Shown piece by piece: positions 35,278 to 46,161 of a stretch of 64,000 bases of DNA (the first letter of the stretch is position 1; each line of letters opens with the position of its first letter). Source of the stretch: Tricholoma matsutake (Eukaryota > Basidiomycota > Agaricomycetes > Agaricales > Tricholomataceae); assembly GCA_026075535.2 (NCBI GenBank), contig AP026545.1, forward strand, positions 3,286,001-3,350,000, written 5' to 3'. Below the pieces are notes generated by a model. The model was not told the origin of the DNA and searched no databases. It worked only from the letters and a program-made list of their open reading frames with translations. Both the position numbers and the translations under genes were made by a program.

Positions 35278-36114
35278 TCAAGCTTCAAGGTCAGTAATGC
35301 TGTTGAGAGCACCATGTGTGTTGTTTGCATCATATGAGGTTTTTAAGGTAGGCGAGAGATGGGGGACAAAATGTGCACATAGTTGTTCTTCAGGGATGTG
35401 GTAGTCCAAGTTAGCAATTCCCAGTTCGGCATTAGCCTCATGGGTAGCCCCCATCCAGGTGAGGAAAGCCTGCATGCTCTGCATTGCAATTTGTGTTGCA
35501 ACTAGGTCGTCCTTCCAGTTTGCTGGGAGAAACTTCATCTTGAATTCAATAATGAACTCAACAAAGGTGAGCCCAATGAGGTGGTCATGGTGAGTGTTGA
35601 CCCATGCCTGAACAGTGGAAGATTCAAAGTTGTAGATGATGCTCAGAACTTGTTTGTCTTCCAGTTTCTTCTTGTTCTGGAAGAACCGGCGACACAGGTT
35701 TTCAAAAATGCATACAATGGTGATCTTGATGTGACCCGCCGATAATACTGGTGCATGGCTACCCTTCCTACCTTTGACAATAGCTGGTACATACTGAATG
35801 TTATCCATTGATTTCACGGGGACTGGACAGGCATGGTCAAGTTTGGAGTCAGAGGAGTCAGAGGACCAGTCTGTCATTGAGGATCCGAGGGTAATAGTCG
35901 GTAGTACAGGGGTAGGAACTGAAATCAGGGCAGGGGCAGGCATAGAAGGGGGGAGGTGCATGGCTTCAGGAGAGCTGGGAGGTGATGTGAGGGGGCTAGA
36001 GTTAATCATGGTTGGGGCAATGTGTGCCCTGCTGCAGGTGGTGACAGGGATATGAGTGGATGTGGATTGAGACAAGGGGGTGTAGAAGAAGCTTTTGTTG
36101 TACAACACAGTCAC
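35278..36114 (-). pseudogene. Gypsy-C gag
   Basis: A 278-codon frame with a Pro/Ser-rich N-terminus and a gag core (FFQNKKKLEDKQVLSIIYNF, VQAWVNTHHDHLIG, KMKFLPANWKDDL). Similar gag cores occur in fungal Ty3/gypsy elements. The C-terminal end is separated from the zinc knuckle by the solo LTR. Confidence 0.75.
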
Positions 36115-36360
36115 TGGGGTTAATATTCATGGGGAGGTGACTATGTATGCAGCAGCTGATGATGTGGGTACCTGGCAATTTTTGTGACATAGTGTATCCA
36201 GAGATTTATCTGCCAGAGGCATGAATGGCATGACAGGAGTTAAACTGGAAGTTGTGAGGAGCGGGGGGGTAACGCAGGTGTTAATGGTGATACTGTGGGC
36301 TTTTTTTGCTGGATTTGGTCAGGTGTTACTTTACCTAACACACGCTCAACACAAAAAAAA

Positions 36361-36562
36361 GTGGAAGGGAATGTGTGCTCCCAACACTCAGGGACCCAAA
36401 CTGTGATAAACATGGTGTCAATTCAAGGGAGATTACTCTACTAGTACAACCTGCTCATGTAATGAACTATGCATGTGACTAGTGTGTGATGAAACATGTG
36501 ATCACATTGATGGAAGTCAGGTGTGTGCTCGATTGTGTTGTAAGAGAAGCAGTTCTCTTACA
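36361..36562 (-). repeat. Gypsy-C 5' LTR (about 202 bp)
   Basis: It matches 30570-30777 except that the outer TGTTG is replaced by AAGTGG and about four bases are deleted near 36461. Confidence 0.85.
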
Positions 36563-36564
36563 TA

Positions 36565-36779
36565 CAGTGGCTCAAGAAACTGTCCCAATGTTTGCTTGTT
36601 TTGTAAAGATTGATCTGGTGAGCAATGGTGACATAAGCATAATGTTGGCATAAATCAGACAAAGTACTATGACATTCTGGCTTTCAGAATATTTAACTTC
36701 TATGTGATTTGGATAAGAACCCATTGTTTAATAAGCAAAACAAAATGGTCACTCATTGGGACAGTTTTTTGAGCAGTTG
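36565..36779. mobile_element. Mariner-like miniature inverted-repeat element, 215 bp
   Basis: The left end CAGTGGCTCAAGAAACTGTC and the reverse complement of the right end, CAACTGCTCAAAAAACTGTC, match with few mismatches and continue for about 26 bp. TA precedes the left end. The right flank is TT, so a TA duplication is not proven. No ORF. Confidence 0.65.
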
Positions 36780-36794
36780 TTTTTTTCTAGTCAA

Positions 36795-36890
36795 TTACTT
36801 CAATTGATCCCATTCTGCCTTGATACCTGCCCTAATACTGTTGGGGATACTTTTTATAAGATGTTGGGAGACCTCTGGCATAATTTTACC
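36795..36890 (-). pseudogene. Possible Tc1/mariner transposase C-terminal remnant
   Basis: The minus strand encodes IMPEVSQHLIKSIPNSIRAG followed by IKAEWDQLK and TAA. This resembles the C-terminal SQxxIDSxPxRxxAVIKA tail of Tc1-like transposases. The rest of the gene is not readable. It is a similarity judgement only. Confidence 0.4.
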
Positions 36891-37005
36891 CTACTTCACT
36901 ACTACCCCTTTTTACCATTCAGGCATTGATTTTGATGATATCATAAATTTTCAGAATTGGCATATCAGGTGTTTTCATAGATATTATAAGGGGTTTAGAT
37001 GATTG
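36876..37005. repeat. Left arm of an inverted repeat around Copia-B
   Basis: About 130 bp beginning GACCTCTGGCATAATTTTAC is repeated in inverted orientation, with some 15-20% differences by eye, at about 43335-43462. Copia-B inserted between the two arms. It is probably a decayed DNA transposon. Confidence 0.75.
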
Positions 37006-37171
37006 AATTGAACAAACTGGGATAGTACTTCAATATCATTATCTTGACAGCAACATTTTACTTGCTTGTATATATGCTTGCTGCTGTCACACTGCTAAAA
37101 ATATCACCTGGTCTTCAGCATTGCCAAATTTTTAAAGTGTTCTGTGTTTTTTTCCCTAAAAACTTTGCAAC

Positions 37172-37445
37172 TGTTGAAATTAATCCCAGTGATGCATGCT
37201 GTATACATGAGGCAATACATGCAGCATACGCATGTTACTGCACTTACTGCGCATACATGCGGTAAACACATTCCTGAGTCATGTGATGTCCTTATTATTA
37301 TGTATATAAGGAGAACCTGTACCGTAGTAGGAATACAGTGTTCTTACCTCTGCTAACCCTAGCTGTAAGACTAAGTAAACCCCAGGTAGGTTGTAAGGAA
37401 CGTGTTGTCTCTTCCACTGTGCAGCATATATAGTCTGCTCCAACA
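37172..37445 (+). repeat. Copia-B 5' LTR
   Basis: TGTTGAAATT...CTCCAACA, 274 bp. ATTATGTATATAAGGAG is a TATA-type promoter candidate. It differs from the 3' LTR only at 37229, where it has C (CpG) and the 3' copy has T (42652). Confidence 0.95.
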
Positions 37446-37694
37446 GGTTATGGGCCCTGCTGGGCACGTCGCGAACGCGCCTTAATTGGCTGCGAACGAC
37501 GTTGACTTCATCGTCTCCAAATTATAACCTTGCGCTCTTCATGAGCTGCATTGCGCTCCCTGCGAGCTGCACATAAAACCTAGGTTGACTAGGGTTAACC
37601 ACTCTGAAGGAGTGTTTTCTCCTGAGAACGTTAAACGTGTTTTATTGAGTAAAAAGACTGATTGAGCACTTTTAACAGCTGCCACCACAAAATC

Positions 37695-39170
37695 ATGTCT
37701 TCAACTCTTGAGAAACTCGTTCAAACTTTCGACGGATCAAATTACATTCAATGGGCCAACTCAATGAAGGCATGGCTCAGGTCTCAGGGCCTCTGGCAAA
37801 TAACTAGCGGGGCGGAGCAAAAACTGCCCCCAGCGCCTCCCTTGACGGCGACGAACGCTACTTTGGTAGCGGATGCTAATGCCAAGCTCCAGACCTGGAG
37901 CAACAAAAATGACCAGGCCATTGGTAGCCTAGTGCTCCGCCTGGCCCCCTCCATTCGGCAGCGTGCCAACTCAAAGGACACTGCTGAGGAGGTGTGGGAT
38001 CTCATCTGCACCGATTATGGTGTGGACGGCCCCTCCCAAGTCTTCGCGGACTTTAGGTCCGCAATAGCGATCAAGATCCCGGCTGCGAACCCCGCACCGG
38101 AGATTGCTAGAATGGCAGACAAATTTGAGCGCCTTACGGCTGCTAACGTCGCCATCCCCGAGCTAGTGCAAGCAATGATTCTACTTGCTGCGATGCCGCG
38201 CGAGTACGATTCCTTGTCCGCAACAGTCCTTAACACGACCGCTACTAGCGCCTTGACATTTAAACATGTCAAGGACTCCATTGTCACTGAAGCCTCAAGG
38301 CGCACAGCAGTAGGAAAGCCCGCTGGCCAGCCTCAGGCCAACAAACTTTCTGCTGTTAAGCGCAAAGGGGGAAACCCCAAATGGCAGCCCAAAGAAGGGC
38401 AAAACAGCAACAGAGACTCATCCCGAAAGCGTGGACGACGTGGGGACAGAAATACTAAGGAGGAGAAGCCGAAGGAGAAACATACCCACCTCGCCTCCAA
38501 TGCCTATACCACCATAAATGGTAATGGCACCATCATACCGCCGATGCCGCTTATACAGCGCATCGAAAGACGCGAACACACTCCCACAAGGGATCCTCGC
38601 CGCCGACCGCCTGCACAGGCATATACGGGCGCAGCCTCTACCTCTCATTCGGTTTATGCCGAATATCAGCAAGCTCGAGACACCCTCGAGCAAATGCAAC
38701 TTCCGCGCAGCATGAAAAATCTGCGACCGCTGGAAGAGCACCTGACGGTGCGAGAAGGAAAGAGAAGAAGGATAGAACCAGAACCCGAGTCTAGGATCGA
38801 GGAGGTAGAAGACAATACCGTCTCCCTCGGATCTGAACCTCTGGTGTCTGATGAGGAAGTGTGGAAAGCCGTCGACAAAATGCTCGTCGATGAACCCCTT
38901 GATACAGGGGCGTATGATGACAGGTCAGTCCTTTTCCCTGCCACAAGCACTAAGATTAATATTCCTATGAATACAGCGAACTTTTCATGTGAAATTTTAC
39001 CGCTATTAAATGTATCATGGAATTATTTAGATCTTAATATATGTGCTATGTGTGCAAAGGGAGATTGTAAGAAAGGTGCCGACTGGATCATGGATTCAGG
39101 CACATCAAAACACTTCACTGGTGAAATAAAAGATTTCGCTTCTTACAAGCCTTTACCAGAAAGGACTCTA
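37695..39170 (+). CDS. Copia-B gag and protease
   Basis: The ATG at 37695 opens a frame with a copia gag: FDGSNYIQWANSMKAWLRSQ is near the N-terminus. A basic region KRGRRGDRNTKEEKPKEK follows without a CCHC knuckle. Then comes a long linker with an Arg-rich patch, and the protease motif WIMDSGTSKHFTGE near 39080. The frame is lost at about 39168-39170, where one base appears to be missing before TLVQTATG; coding continues in another frame. A normal copia has one continuous gag-pol frame, so this looks like a mutation. Confidence 0.85.
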
Positions 39171-42100
39171 CCTTGGTCCAAACGGCCACTGGTACTACTC
39201 ATATAGTAGGAAAAGGAGCAGTCTTCATTAAACACCAGGTAGTATGTCACGGGAAGTCAGAGACACGTGAAACACGGTTATACCCCGTCTACTACATACC
39301 CGACATTAATACTCGATTGATGTCAATGGGGGTCTTTTTACAAGACGGAAGTGATGTGTGTGGTTCCTCCGCACACATTTCATTTATCGAGCATGGAAAC
39401 CCGATCATGCATTGTGTCCCTCTAAGGAGGAATGACACGATCTATTGGGCTCGGACTCATATATTGAGCACCAAAAAGGTTAATGTCGCAACCATTTATG
39501 TCGCTGACTACTTGACTTGGCATAGGCGACTTGGACACCCATCCAAAGAGGCGCTAGGGAAAATGCCTAAAAGCACCATAAAATTCCCAAGGAATTTAAT
39601 TATTCCTAAAGACAAAATTATATGTCCAGGGTGTGCAGAAGGGAAAATGACCTCAAAATCTTTTCCCGAGTCAGACTCACGAACTGACAAATCCTTTGAA
39701 TTAATACATTCCGACCTAAAGGAACTCCCGGTACTATTGTACCACAAACATAAATACTTCATTGTATTTCTGGATGACAAAACGTCACATATTTGGGTCC
39801 AATGTCTCAGAAAGAAATCTGACGCTGCTGCAGCGATTAGACAATTTCAAGCAATGGCTAAAACCCAATATGGCGCTACAATCAAGCGCTGGCGTGTCAA
39901 TCCAGGGGGGGAGTTCAAGGATCGTGAGCTACAAAAACAGCTCAAGGACTTAGGCATCAAAATAGAGATGTCTGCACCCCACGTTCATCAACAGAACGGG
40001 CGCGCAGAGCGCACCATAAGGACAATAATGGAAAAGTCGCAAACCTTGTGATTCACCGCTTGTCTACCACAATCATGGTGGGAATTTTGCATAGAACATG
40101 CAACACATTTATACAACCGAACCCCAATAAGGTGCCTGAAATGGCTGACACCTTTTGAGGACCTGACAAAGGTCCACCCAGATCTAAACAATCTGAAGGT
40201 CTTCGGTTGCGGTGCTTATGTCTATCTACCAAAGGAAAAACGTCCAACAACATTATCTCCTCGATCAGAGTTAATGACGTACCTTGGAGTAGAAGATGGC
40301 ATCAAAGCATATCGTTTCATGCGACAAAATGGCACAATATTCATTGGTGCCACGGCACTATTTGATGAAACGATGTTCCCATGCTGTCCCGGAGCTAAAA
40401 CTCCTGCCAAGACAGACCTTGGTGATTTTCCACCTCCAGAACCAGAAGATGACGACCACTCATCTGGAACGGATGGCGATGACCCTATACCGCCACAAAA
40501 TCTGCCCCTTCCTCCATCATTAGAAGATGATGATGATGATTTACCAAGCGAGCAAAAGGCGCATGACAATGCGACTAACGCTCCTCCTCCGCCGCCTCCA
40601 GTTAACACTGAGGACTTTCGTCCAAGACGTGAAGATCAACAGGAATGGCAGCAATTGCCCCGTCGATCAGGCAGGCAGAGGAAAATCCCAAACCGTCCCG
40701 GCAATACCTATGGAGAACAGCGACTCCCCTCTGACATAGAGAGAGACATTGCGCATGATCGATATTGGAAGAAGTCTGTGGGTCAAGATTTGGATCATAA
40801 CCGAACACGACCACGACCTCAACAGCAAGAACCGGTTGCTGGACCGAGTTCGGCACCCCACGAGAGTGTGCCCGATTCCAATAATCAAGAACATGATTAC
40901 CCAATGGGGGAACCGGACGAAGCAGGTTATATTAAAAAGATAACCAAGGAAGGTGGAGATGAGCTTATCTGCTGGCTGTTATCAAAAGCAGTCACACCAT
41001 CAAGTGGAAAAAGCCTAGTTCCAAACCAATTTCGCGATATTGCACGCCTACCCCGGCAGCAGCAACTTGAGTGGAAACAGGCTTGTCGTGAAGAGTTAGA
41101 GGCTCTTCACAAGCAACAAGTCTATGATATCGTCGATCTTCCACATGATCGGAAAATGATCAAAAATAGATGGGTTTTCTCCATGAAATCGGACGGAAGA
41201 AAACGAGCCAGACTCGTGGCCAAAGGCTTTTCACAAGTCGAAGGCATTGACTTTGATGAGATTTTCTCACCAGTAGTCCGCTACGAGACCGTACACCTCA
41301 TGTTTGCCCTTGCGTCTCTAGAAGGCATGTATATGACCGGTCTAGATGTAAAAACCGCATTTTTATATGGCAAACTTGATGAGGAGATCTATATGGATCA
41401 ACCCGAGGGTTTCAGACTTGAGGGTAAAGAGCGCAAAGTAATGCGCTTACGCCGAGCATTGTATGGCCTTAAACAGGCTTCACTAGCATGGTGGAAAGAG
41501 CTAGAGGCATTTATGCGTACCATTGGGTTTGTGCGCGCCAGCTCCAATGCCAGCATCTTCATACACAAAGATCCTAAGACAGGCAGCATTGTTATTGCGC
41601 TAGTCTATGTTGACGATGGCTTGTTCATGGGCAAGAACAAGAAACTTGTGGATGAAAAGAAGAATGCTTGCCTGAAGCATTGGGAGTGCCGTAGTACTGA
41701 AAAAGTCACAGAATTCTTAGGCATGCGCGTCACCCAGACCGCTACAAAAGTCAAACTCGATCAAACAGAATATCTCGCCAAAGTGCTCGAGAGGTTCGAG
41801 ATGACAAATGCCAAAGTTGCCCCCACTCTGCTCCCGACTGGCTACAAACCGTCAGAGAACACAGCGACGCCAAACGCGGCGCTTAGATCAAAATATCAGT
41901 CTGTGATCGGATCTTTATTGTATCTGATGCTCAGAACGCGACCTGATATCGCTTATGCAGTAATCAAGATGTCGCAATTCTCGGCTAATCCTAGCCAAGA
42001 ACATCTAGACAAAGCAATGTACATAATGCGCTATCTGGTGGGAACCCAGAAGTACAGTATAGTCTACGATGGAGAGAAATCTGAGGGGCTGCAGGCCTTC

Positions 42101-42562
42101 ACAGATTCTGATTGGGCAGCTGACACTGTCAAGCGCCGATCTACAACGGGTTACTTTGCTACTCTAGCGAGTGGCATTGTGTGCTGGCAGTCCCATTTAC
42201 AAAAAACTGTAGCACTGTCATCCACAGAAGCCGAATATATGGCTCTCTCCGACACTTGTCGGCAGATAGTGTGGATAGAGTCCTTATTCCAGGAACTTGG
42301 ATATACACTGAAGCGTGTACCAATCTGCGCTGATAATCAGGGATCCATCTTTATTGGATCAAATCCAGTTCAGGAAAGAAGGACCAAACATATAGACATT
42401 CGCTACCACTACACCCGCGAATGCATAGAAAATGACAAAGTCACAGTCGTTTTCATTCCTGGAAGTGATAACCCGGCTGACATGTTCACAAAGAACCTTG
42501 GCGCTGTCCTATTCAGGAAATTTAGAGACTCTCTCGGAATTACTTTCGAGATTCAAACTTAG
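39170..42562 (+). pseudogene. Copia-B integrase, RT and RNase H
   Basis: The pre-integrase LTWHRRLGHPS is at about 39520. The integrase has ELIHSDLKE, then WRVNPGGEF, where copia elements have an RxDNGGEF-type motif: the second catalytic Asp is Asn (39899-39901). The Glu in HQQNGRAERTIRT is kept. TGA 40049-40051 replaces an expected Arg. RVT_2 has YVDDGLFMG at about 41610. RNase H has SDWAADTVKRRSTTGYF and SSTEAEYMAL. It ends at TAG 42560-42562. Apart from these changes it reads cleanly for over 1,100 codons. Confidence 0.92.
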
Positions 42563-42594
42563 CTGCTTAGAGTGCTGTACAGTTTGAGGGGGGG

Positions 42595-42868
42595 TGTTGA
42601 AATTAATCCCAGTGATGCATGCTGTATACATGAGGCAATACATGCAGCATATGCATGTTACTGCACTTACTGCGCATACATGCGGTAAACACATTCCTGA
42701 GTCATGTGATGTCCTTATTATTATGTATATAAGGAGAACCTGTACCGTAGTAGGAATACAGTGTTCTTACCTCTGCTAACCCTAGCTGTAAGACTAAGTA
42801 AACCCCAGGTAGGTTGTAAGGAACGTGTTGTCTCTTCCACTGTGCAGCATATATAGTCTGCTCCAACA
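42595..42868 (+). repeat. Copia-B 3' LTR
   Basis: It is 274 bp and identical to the 5' LTR except for one CpG-to-TpG change. It is preceded by the polypurine tract GAGGGGGGG. Confidence 0.95.
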
Positions 42869-42873
42869 GCAAC

Positions 42874-43334
42874 ACTGCCTAGTATATATTCCCCCCTAAC
42901 CCTTTAAAAGTGTTTTCATACTGGGTCATTCTATATCACAGCTATATTATGTGGTATAATCACAGAACACATACTCATAATTTGAATGGTTTGAGTAACT
43001 CAAAGGGAGATGGTCAGAGATCTTAGAGTTGGCTGAGTACCCTTAACCAATTTATGTTTCATAGCTTGATAAATGTTTTCAGAATTTTTAGAATTTGTTT
43101 TCCTAAGTTACTGATGTACATGGCTAATATGAGAACAATGCAATAACCTTTGTAAGAAATAACAGTTTTTTAAAGAAAGTGGAGAAATATGTTGAAATAT
43201 TGAAATCAAAAGTGATTGTGCAGTGTTTATAGTGACATTATAACCTTAAACAGATATTCTGGCATACAGAATGGTGGAGTAAGGATGATGGAATTCAAGT
43301 ACTCTTCTAATATGTTGAATTGAATGCTATTAAC
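42874..43334. other. AT-rich gene-free stretch between Copia-B and the inverted arm
   Basis: No ORF or recognisable motif. It is probably the interior of the decayed element that Copia-B entered. Confidence 0.5.
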
Positions 43335-43462
43335 CTTCCATAAAATCTATAAGAACACCTGAAATGCCAATTCTGGAAATTCATGATGTCATCAAAATGA
43401 ATGCTTGAATGATAACAAAAGGGCATAGTGACATAGGGTAAAATTATGCCAGAGGTCTGGCG
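43335..43462. repeat. Right arm of the inverted repeat; edge of the repeat compartment
   Basis: It is the inverted counterpart of 36876-37005 and ends at GCCAGAGGTC. Immediately after 43462 the sequence changes to higher-GC host intergenic DNA with no further large elements. Bases 43463-43825 hold no gene apart from the presumed 3' UTR of uS7m. Confidence 0.7.
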
Positions 43463-43825
43463 ACAGCCAATACGCTCTTACTCTCCGCGTGTGTGGTTGA
43501 GCTCATGTCGCTTGTCTCCAGTTCTAGACCTGCAGACCACGATTTAGAGATCGGATTCCGCCCCTACCCCACGAACACTTAAATTTCTTGACTTCTCTTT
43601 CTACCTCTTTCATGACGACATCCAGTGGTTTTAGAGGCGCACGCGACAATACACTCCCGGTCTTCACTACAGCGTGCCGGCAGCGTCTTCGTCTACTGAC
43701 ATGTATATGGTTTCCTTAGAAAACCCGCAAAGCAGTAAACAAGGAGACTATACGCTTAACACGCACTCAAAGTGCCGTCGCCTTTCAGACTGAGATTACT
43801 TCATTAACAGCTTCGAAGTAATATA

Positions 43826-44509
43826 CTAGAAACGCGCATTCCCTCTATACCGCCATATTAAGCAAAAAATTCCTGTCAGCATTTCTATATGAACATACCT
43901 GTTTACCATAGCGACCCTGTGGATTTCGAGTTTCTTTTCTATCGCTGGACTTTTACCCTGAACGATCTTGATCATCTCCCTCGCAAGCTTATCCTCCAAA
44001 GGCCCAGATATATTTTTGACCTGGTCCAAAATAGCCTTTACCGCAAAGCGCGCCCGCTGTTTCTCCGAAAGCGCAACAGGCTTTCCTATAACCTTCGCAC
44101 CGCGTTTATGCATCATCGTGCGCACCGCAGGTGCCGCATCCAAAATAGCCCGCTGCACAATAGGCAGCGGTGAGGCACCCGTAAGAGCGTGAATATGGAG
44201 AAGCATCCGTGATGTTATTCGTGCGGCTTTGGCGCGGTGTCCATGGTGCATAATTGAGGATGTGATATACTGCAGGAGTGGATCCTCCGCTGGTGGGATG
44301 TCCATTAGTGTTGACGACGATGACGATGACGGCGCCGGGGCGGGCGGCGATGGTTTCTCAGGGGCACCCAGGATGTTGTATGCATCATTTATTGTGTCTT
44401 TGTCGTTGGGAGACTCGCTTGTGGACATCGTTCTTGCATATCGAGGCAAGTACCGCACGGCCGTTGACCTTAGAGGCGAAAGGATGCTGACAGTGGACGC
44501 AAAATACAT
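43826..44509 (-). CDS. Mitochondrial small-subunit ribosomal protein uS7m
   Basis: A protein of the S7/uS7 family, a primary 16S-type rRNA binder in the mitoribosome small subunit. The N-terminus (YFASTVSILSPLRSTAVRYL) is rich in Arg, Ser and Ala with no acidic residues, as in mitochondrial targeting peptides. The S7 core contains MHHGHRAKAARITSRML, ALLDAA-like AILDAAPAVRTMMHKRGAKV and the C-terminal KKLEIHRVAMVNR helix. A canonical donor GTATGT at 43898 and acceptor TATAG at 43845 define a probable 54-nt intron. Its length is a multiple of three and it has no stop, so the frame is open either way; spliced, the protein ends RGNARF. It is divergent to the SNARE gene, with 92 bp between starts. 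Confidence 0.85.
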   Translation of the reverse strand: MYFASTVSILSPLRSTAVRYLPRYARTMSTSESPNDKDTINDAYNILGAPEKPSPPAPAPSSSSSSTLMDIPPAEDPLLQYITSSIMHHGHRAKAARITSRMLLHIHALTGASPLPIVQRAILDAAPAVRTMMHKRGAKVIGKPVALSEKQRARFAVKAILDQVKNISGPLEDKLAREMIKIVQGKSPAIEKKLEIHRVAMVNRYVHIEMLTGIFCLIWRYRGNARF

Positions 44510-44601
44510 GGTGTATGGTGTTGTTTGTCAGAGCCATGCGTAGTTCACGTGTCAACACTCGTCGCAAACTTGCCGATGTGACTTGACTTACCAACTCCAC
44601 T
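44510..44601. promoter_or_regulatory. 92-bp bidirectional promoter (uS7m / SNARE)
   Basis: The two start codons face away from each other across 92 bp, so regulatory sequence must be shared or lie within the genes. No TATA box is evident. Confidence 0.6.
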
Positions 44602-45688
44602 ATGAGCTTCCAGGATATCGAAGCCGGGGTCAACCTTCAGTCCCGCTCATCTTCCTCCGCGTCAAACCCACAAGATGCAGCGTTCCTTTCTCTCCAGTCT
44701 TCCCTGTCGTTACAGGTGTTCAAGATGAATGCAAACGTGCAGGGAATACTTAAACTCGTAGACCAGCTTGGTACAGCGAAGGATTCCGCGTCGTTGAGGA
44801 AATCTTTGTGCGTCTTGAAAAGTCATTTCACAATGTTGCTGTATAAACTGATCATTCGAAATAGACATGATCTCACGGAAACGACTCGCGCAATGGCCAA
44901 ACGAGGTTCAGAGGATCTGAAGAAGCTGTCTGGTCTCCAGTCCACTCTGGTGCGCGTTTTTATCTCTCGTGGACGTCACACAGCGTGTTTATTATCCACC
45001 TCAGCCGCACCAGAAAACTGCGCTTCAAAAGACATCCCATGACCTTCAGCTTTCCCTAGTTGCATTTCAGCGCGCACAGCAAATCAGTGCAGAAAGACAA
45101 AGAACAGTCGTTCAAGGGGTTAAGCTAGCCGTTGAGGACGACCAGGCATTACACGGGCAGTGAGGACATTGAATTGTCCTTTGATTCTCTCATTCACCCA
45201 CGTTCCGCAGGTCAGATGACCACTCCGACACCTCCACCATCCGACAAGCTCAAATCCTTCAATCCCAGCTTTCTCCGCATGAACTTGCCTACCAGGAATC
45301 ACTCATCCAGGAACGTGAAGCGGAGATTCGAGAGATTGAGACTGGCATGCACGAGTTGGCGGAGATATTCAGGGATCTAGGTACGTTGGTTGGAGAACAG
45401 GGACAGATGATTGGTTAGTGCACTCCTATCCTGCTACCTGTTCACACTAATTGCCTGGTGTGTTTGACAGATGATATTGGGAATAACATATTCTCGGTGG
45501 CGAACGACACATCGGGTGCTGCGCAGGAGTTGACTACTGCACATGAGTATCAGCGTAAAGCTGGACGTCGCGCAGCGTGCCTCATGTTAATCCTTGCAGT
45601 CGTTGTGGGAATTGTTTTGCTTGCTGTAAGTCGAATTTGAACGGTTCTTGGACATCACTGACGAGTCTCTACATAGGTGTTGTCTTGA
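44602..45688 (+). CDS. Endosomal Qa-SNARE, syntaxin-7/Pep12-like
   Basis: A membrane fusion protein of the endosome/vacuole pathway. Exons 44602-44807, 44865-44949, 45005-45159, 45211-45413, 45471-45625 and 45677-45688 join in frame to 271 residues. The Habc-type N-terminal region includes LGTAKDSASLRKSLHDLTET. The SNARE motif REIETGMHELAEIFRDLGTL is followed by GEQGQMIDDI with the central (zero-layer) Gln, which makes it a Qa SNARE. The tail is a single C-terminal membrane anchor (ACLMLILAVVVGIVLLAV) with only a few residues beyond, as usual for tail-anchored syntaxins. The final exon is just 12 nt and encodes VLS-stop. An internal GTACGT at 45381 is not used, because it would delete the SNARE core. 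Confidence 0.92.
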
Positions 45689-46161
45689 TACCCTTTCTAT
45701 GGACCTGGATATATTTATGCCTAATGATATTCGTATTCTTGCCCCAAACTTTCCTTTGCATTCAAAGAATAGTCAACATCTTGAGCCGACATACCTTTCA
45801 AGCTCCTTTCAAACTACTTCGATCCATCCAAGAAATAAATTACATAGAAACAGCTAGATGTCACCTGAATGGCCGGAGATCTGTAAGGCGGGGACGAAGT
45901 TAGAACCATGTACAACCTCAATTATACGTATATATTTTTCAAAGGCTGAGTCGCTGGTCAACATCCTGGGGACTTGTACGCATCAAAATTCCGAAGCAAC
46001 GAAGAGTTTCAGTGCTAGGAGTACCACGGATAGGATGAAATGAACTTCGATTGTGATGAGGTATCCGCGATGTATACACATGAATGATGTGGCGCTACAG
46101 TAACAGGTAGAGATTAAATAATAAAAAAGATCAGATGTTCGAATCCTCGATGCATGTCGTG

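Larger units (their letters stand above)
30570..36562 (-). mobile_element. Gypsy-C, Ty3/gypsy retrotransposon (minus strand, decayed)
   Basis: Direct repeats at 30570-30777 and about 36361-36562 (GGAAGGGAATGTGTGCTCCC ... TTCTCTTACA) are its LTRs. Gag, protease, RT, RNase H and integrase follow on the minus strand in gypsy order. The pyrimidine tract after 30777 (CTCTCCCTTG) is the complement of the polypurine primer. No matching 5-bp duplication was found (CTTTA versus TACAG), so one end may have been rearranged. A solo LTR is inserted in it. Confidence 0.9.
37172..42868 (+). mobile_element. Copia-B, young Ty1/copia retrotransposon
   Basis: Two 274-bp LTRs differ at a single base, and a perfect GCAAC duplication flanks the element (37167-37171, 42869-42873). 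GGTTATGGGCC after the 5' LTR is the primer binding site. Domain order is gag, protease, integrase, RT, RNase H. Only one frameshift (about 39168-39170) and one premature TGA (40049-40051) were found. The integrase has lost a catalytic residue. Confidence 0.97.

Noticed and set aside
39165..39206. Programmed frameshift in Copia-B between protease and integrase
   Set aside because: No slippery heptamer is visible and copia elements normally have one continuous frame; a single-base deletion is simpler.
40222..40608. Minus-strand Gly/Ser-rich ORF
   Set aside because: Shadow of the acidic, Pro-rich linker of Copia-B pol.
46137..46150. GTTCGAATCC, a perfect tRNA box B
   Set aside because: No box A at the right distance and no foldable stems; it lies in the Aurora 3' untranslated region.
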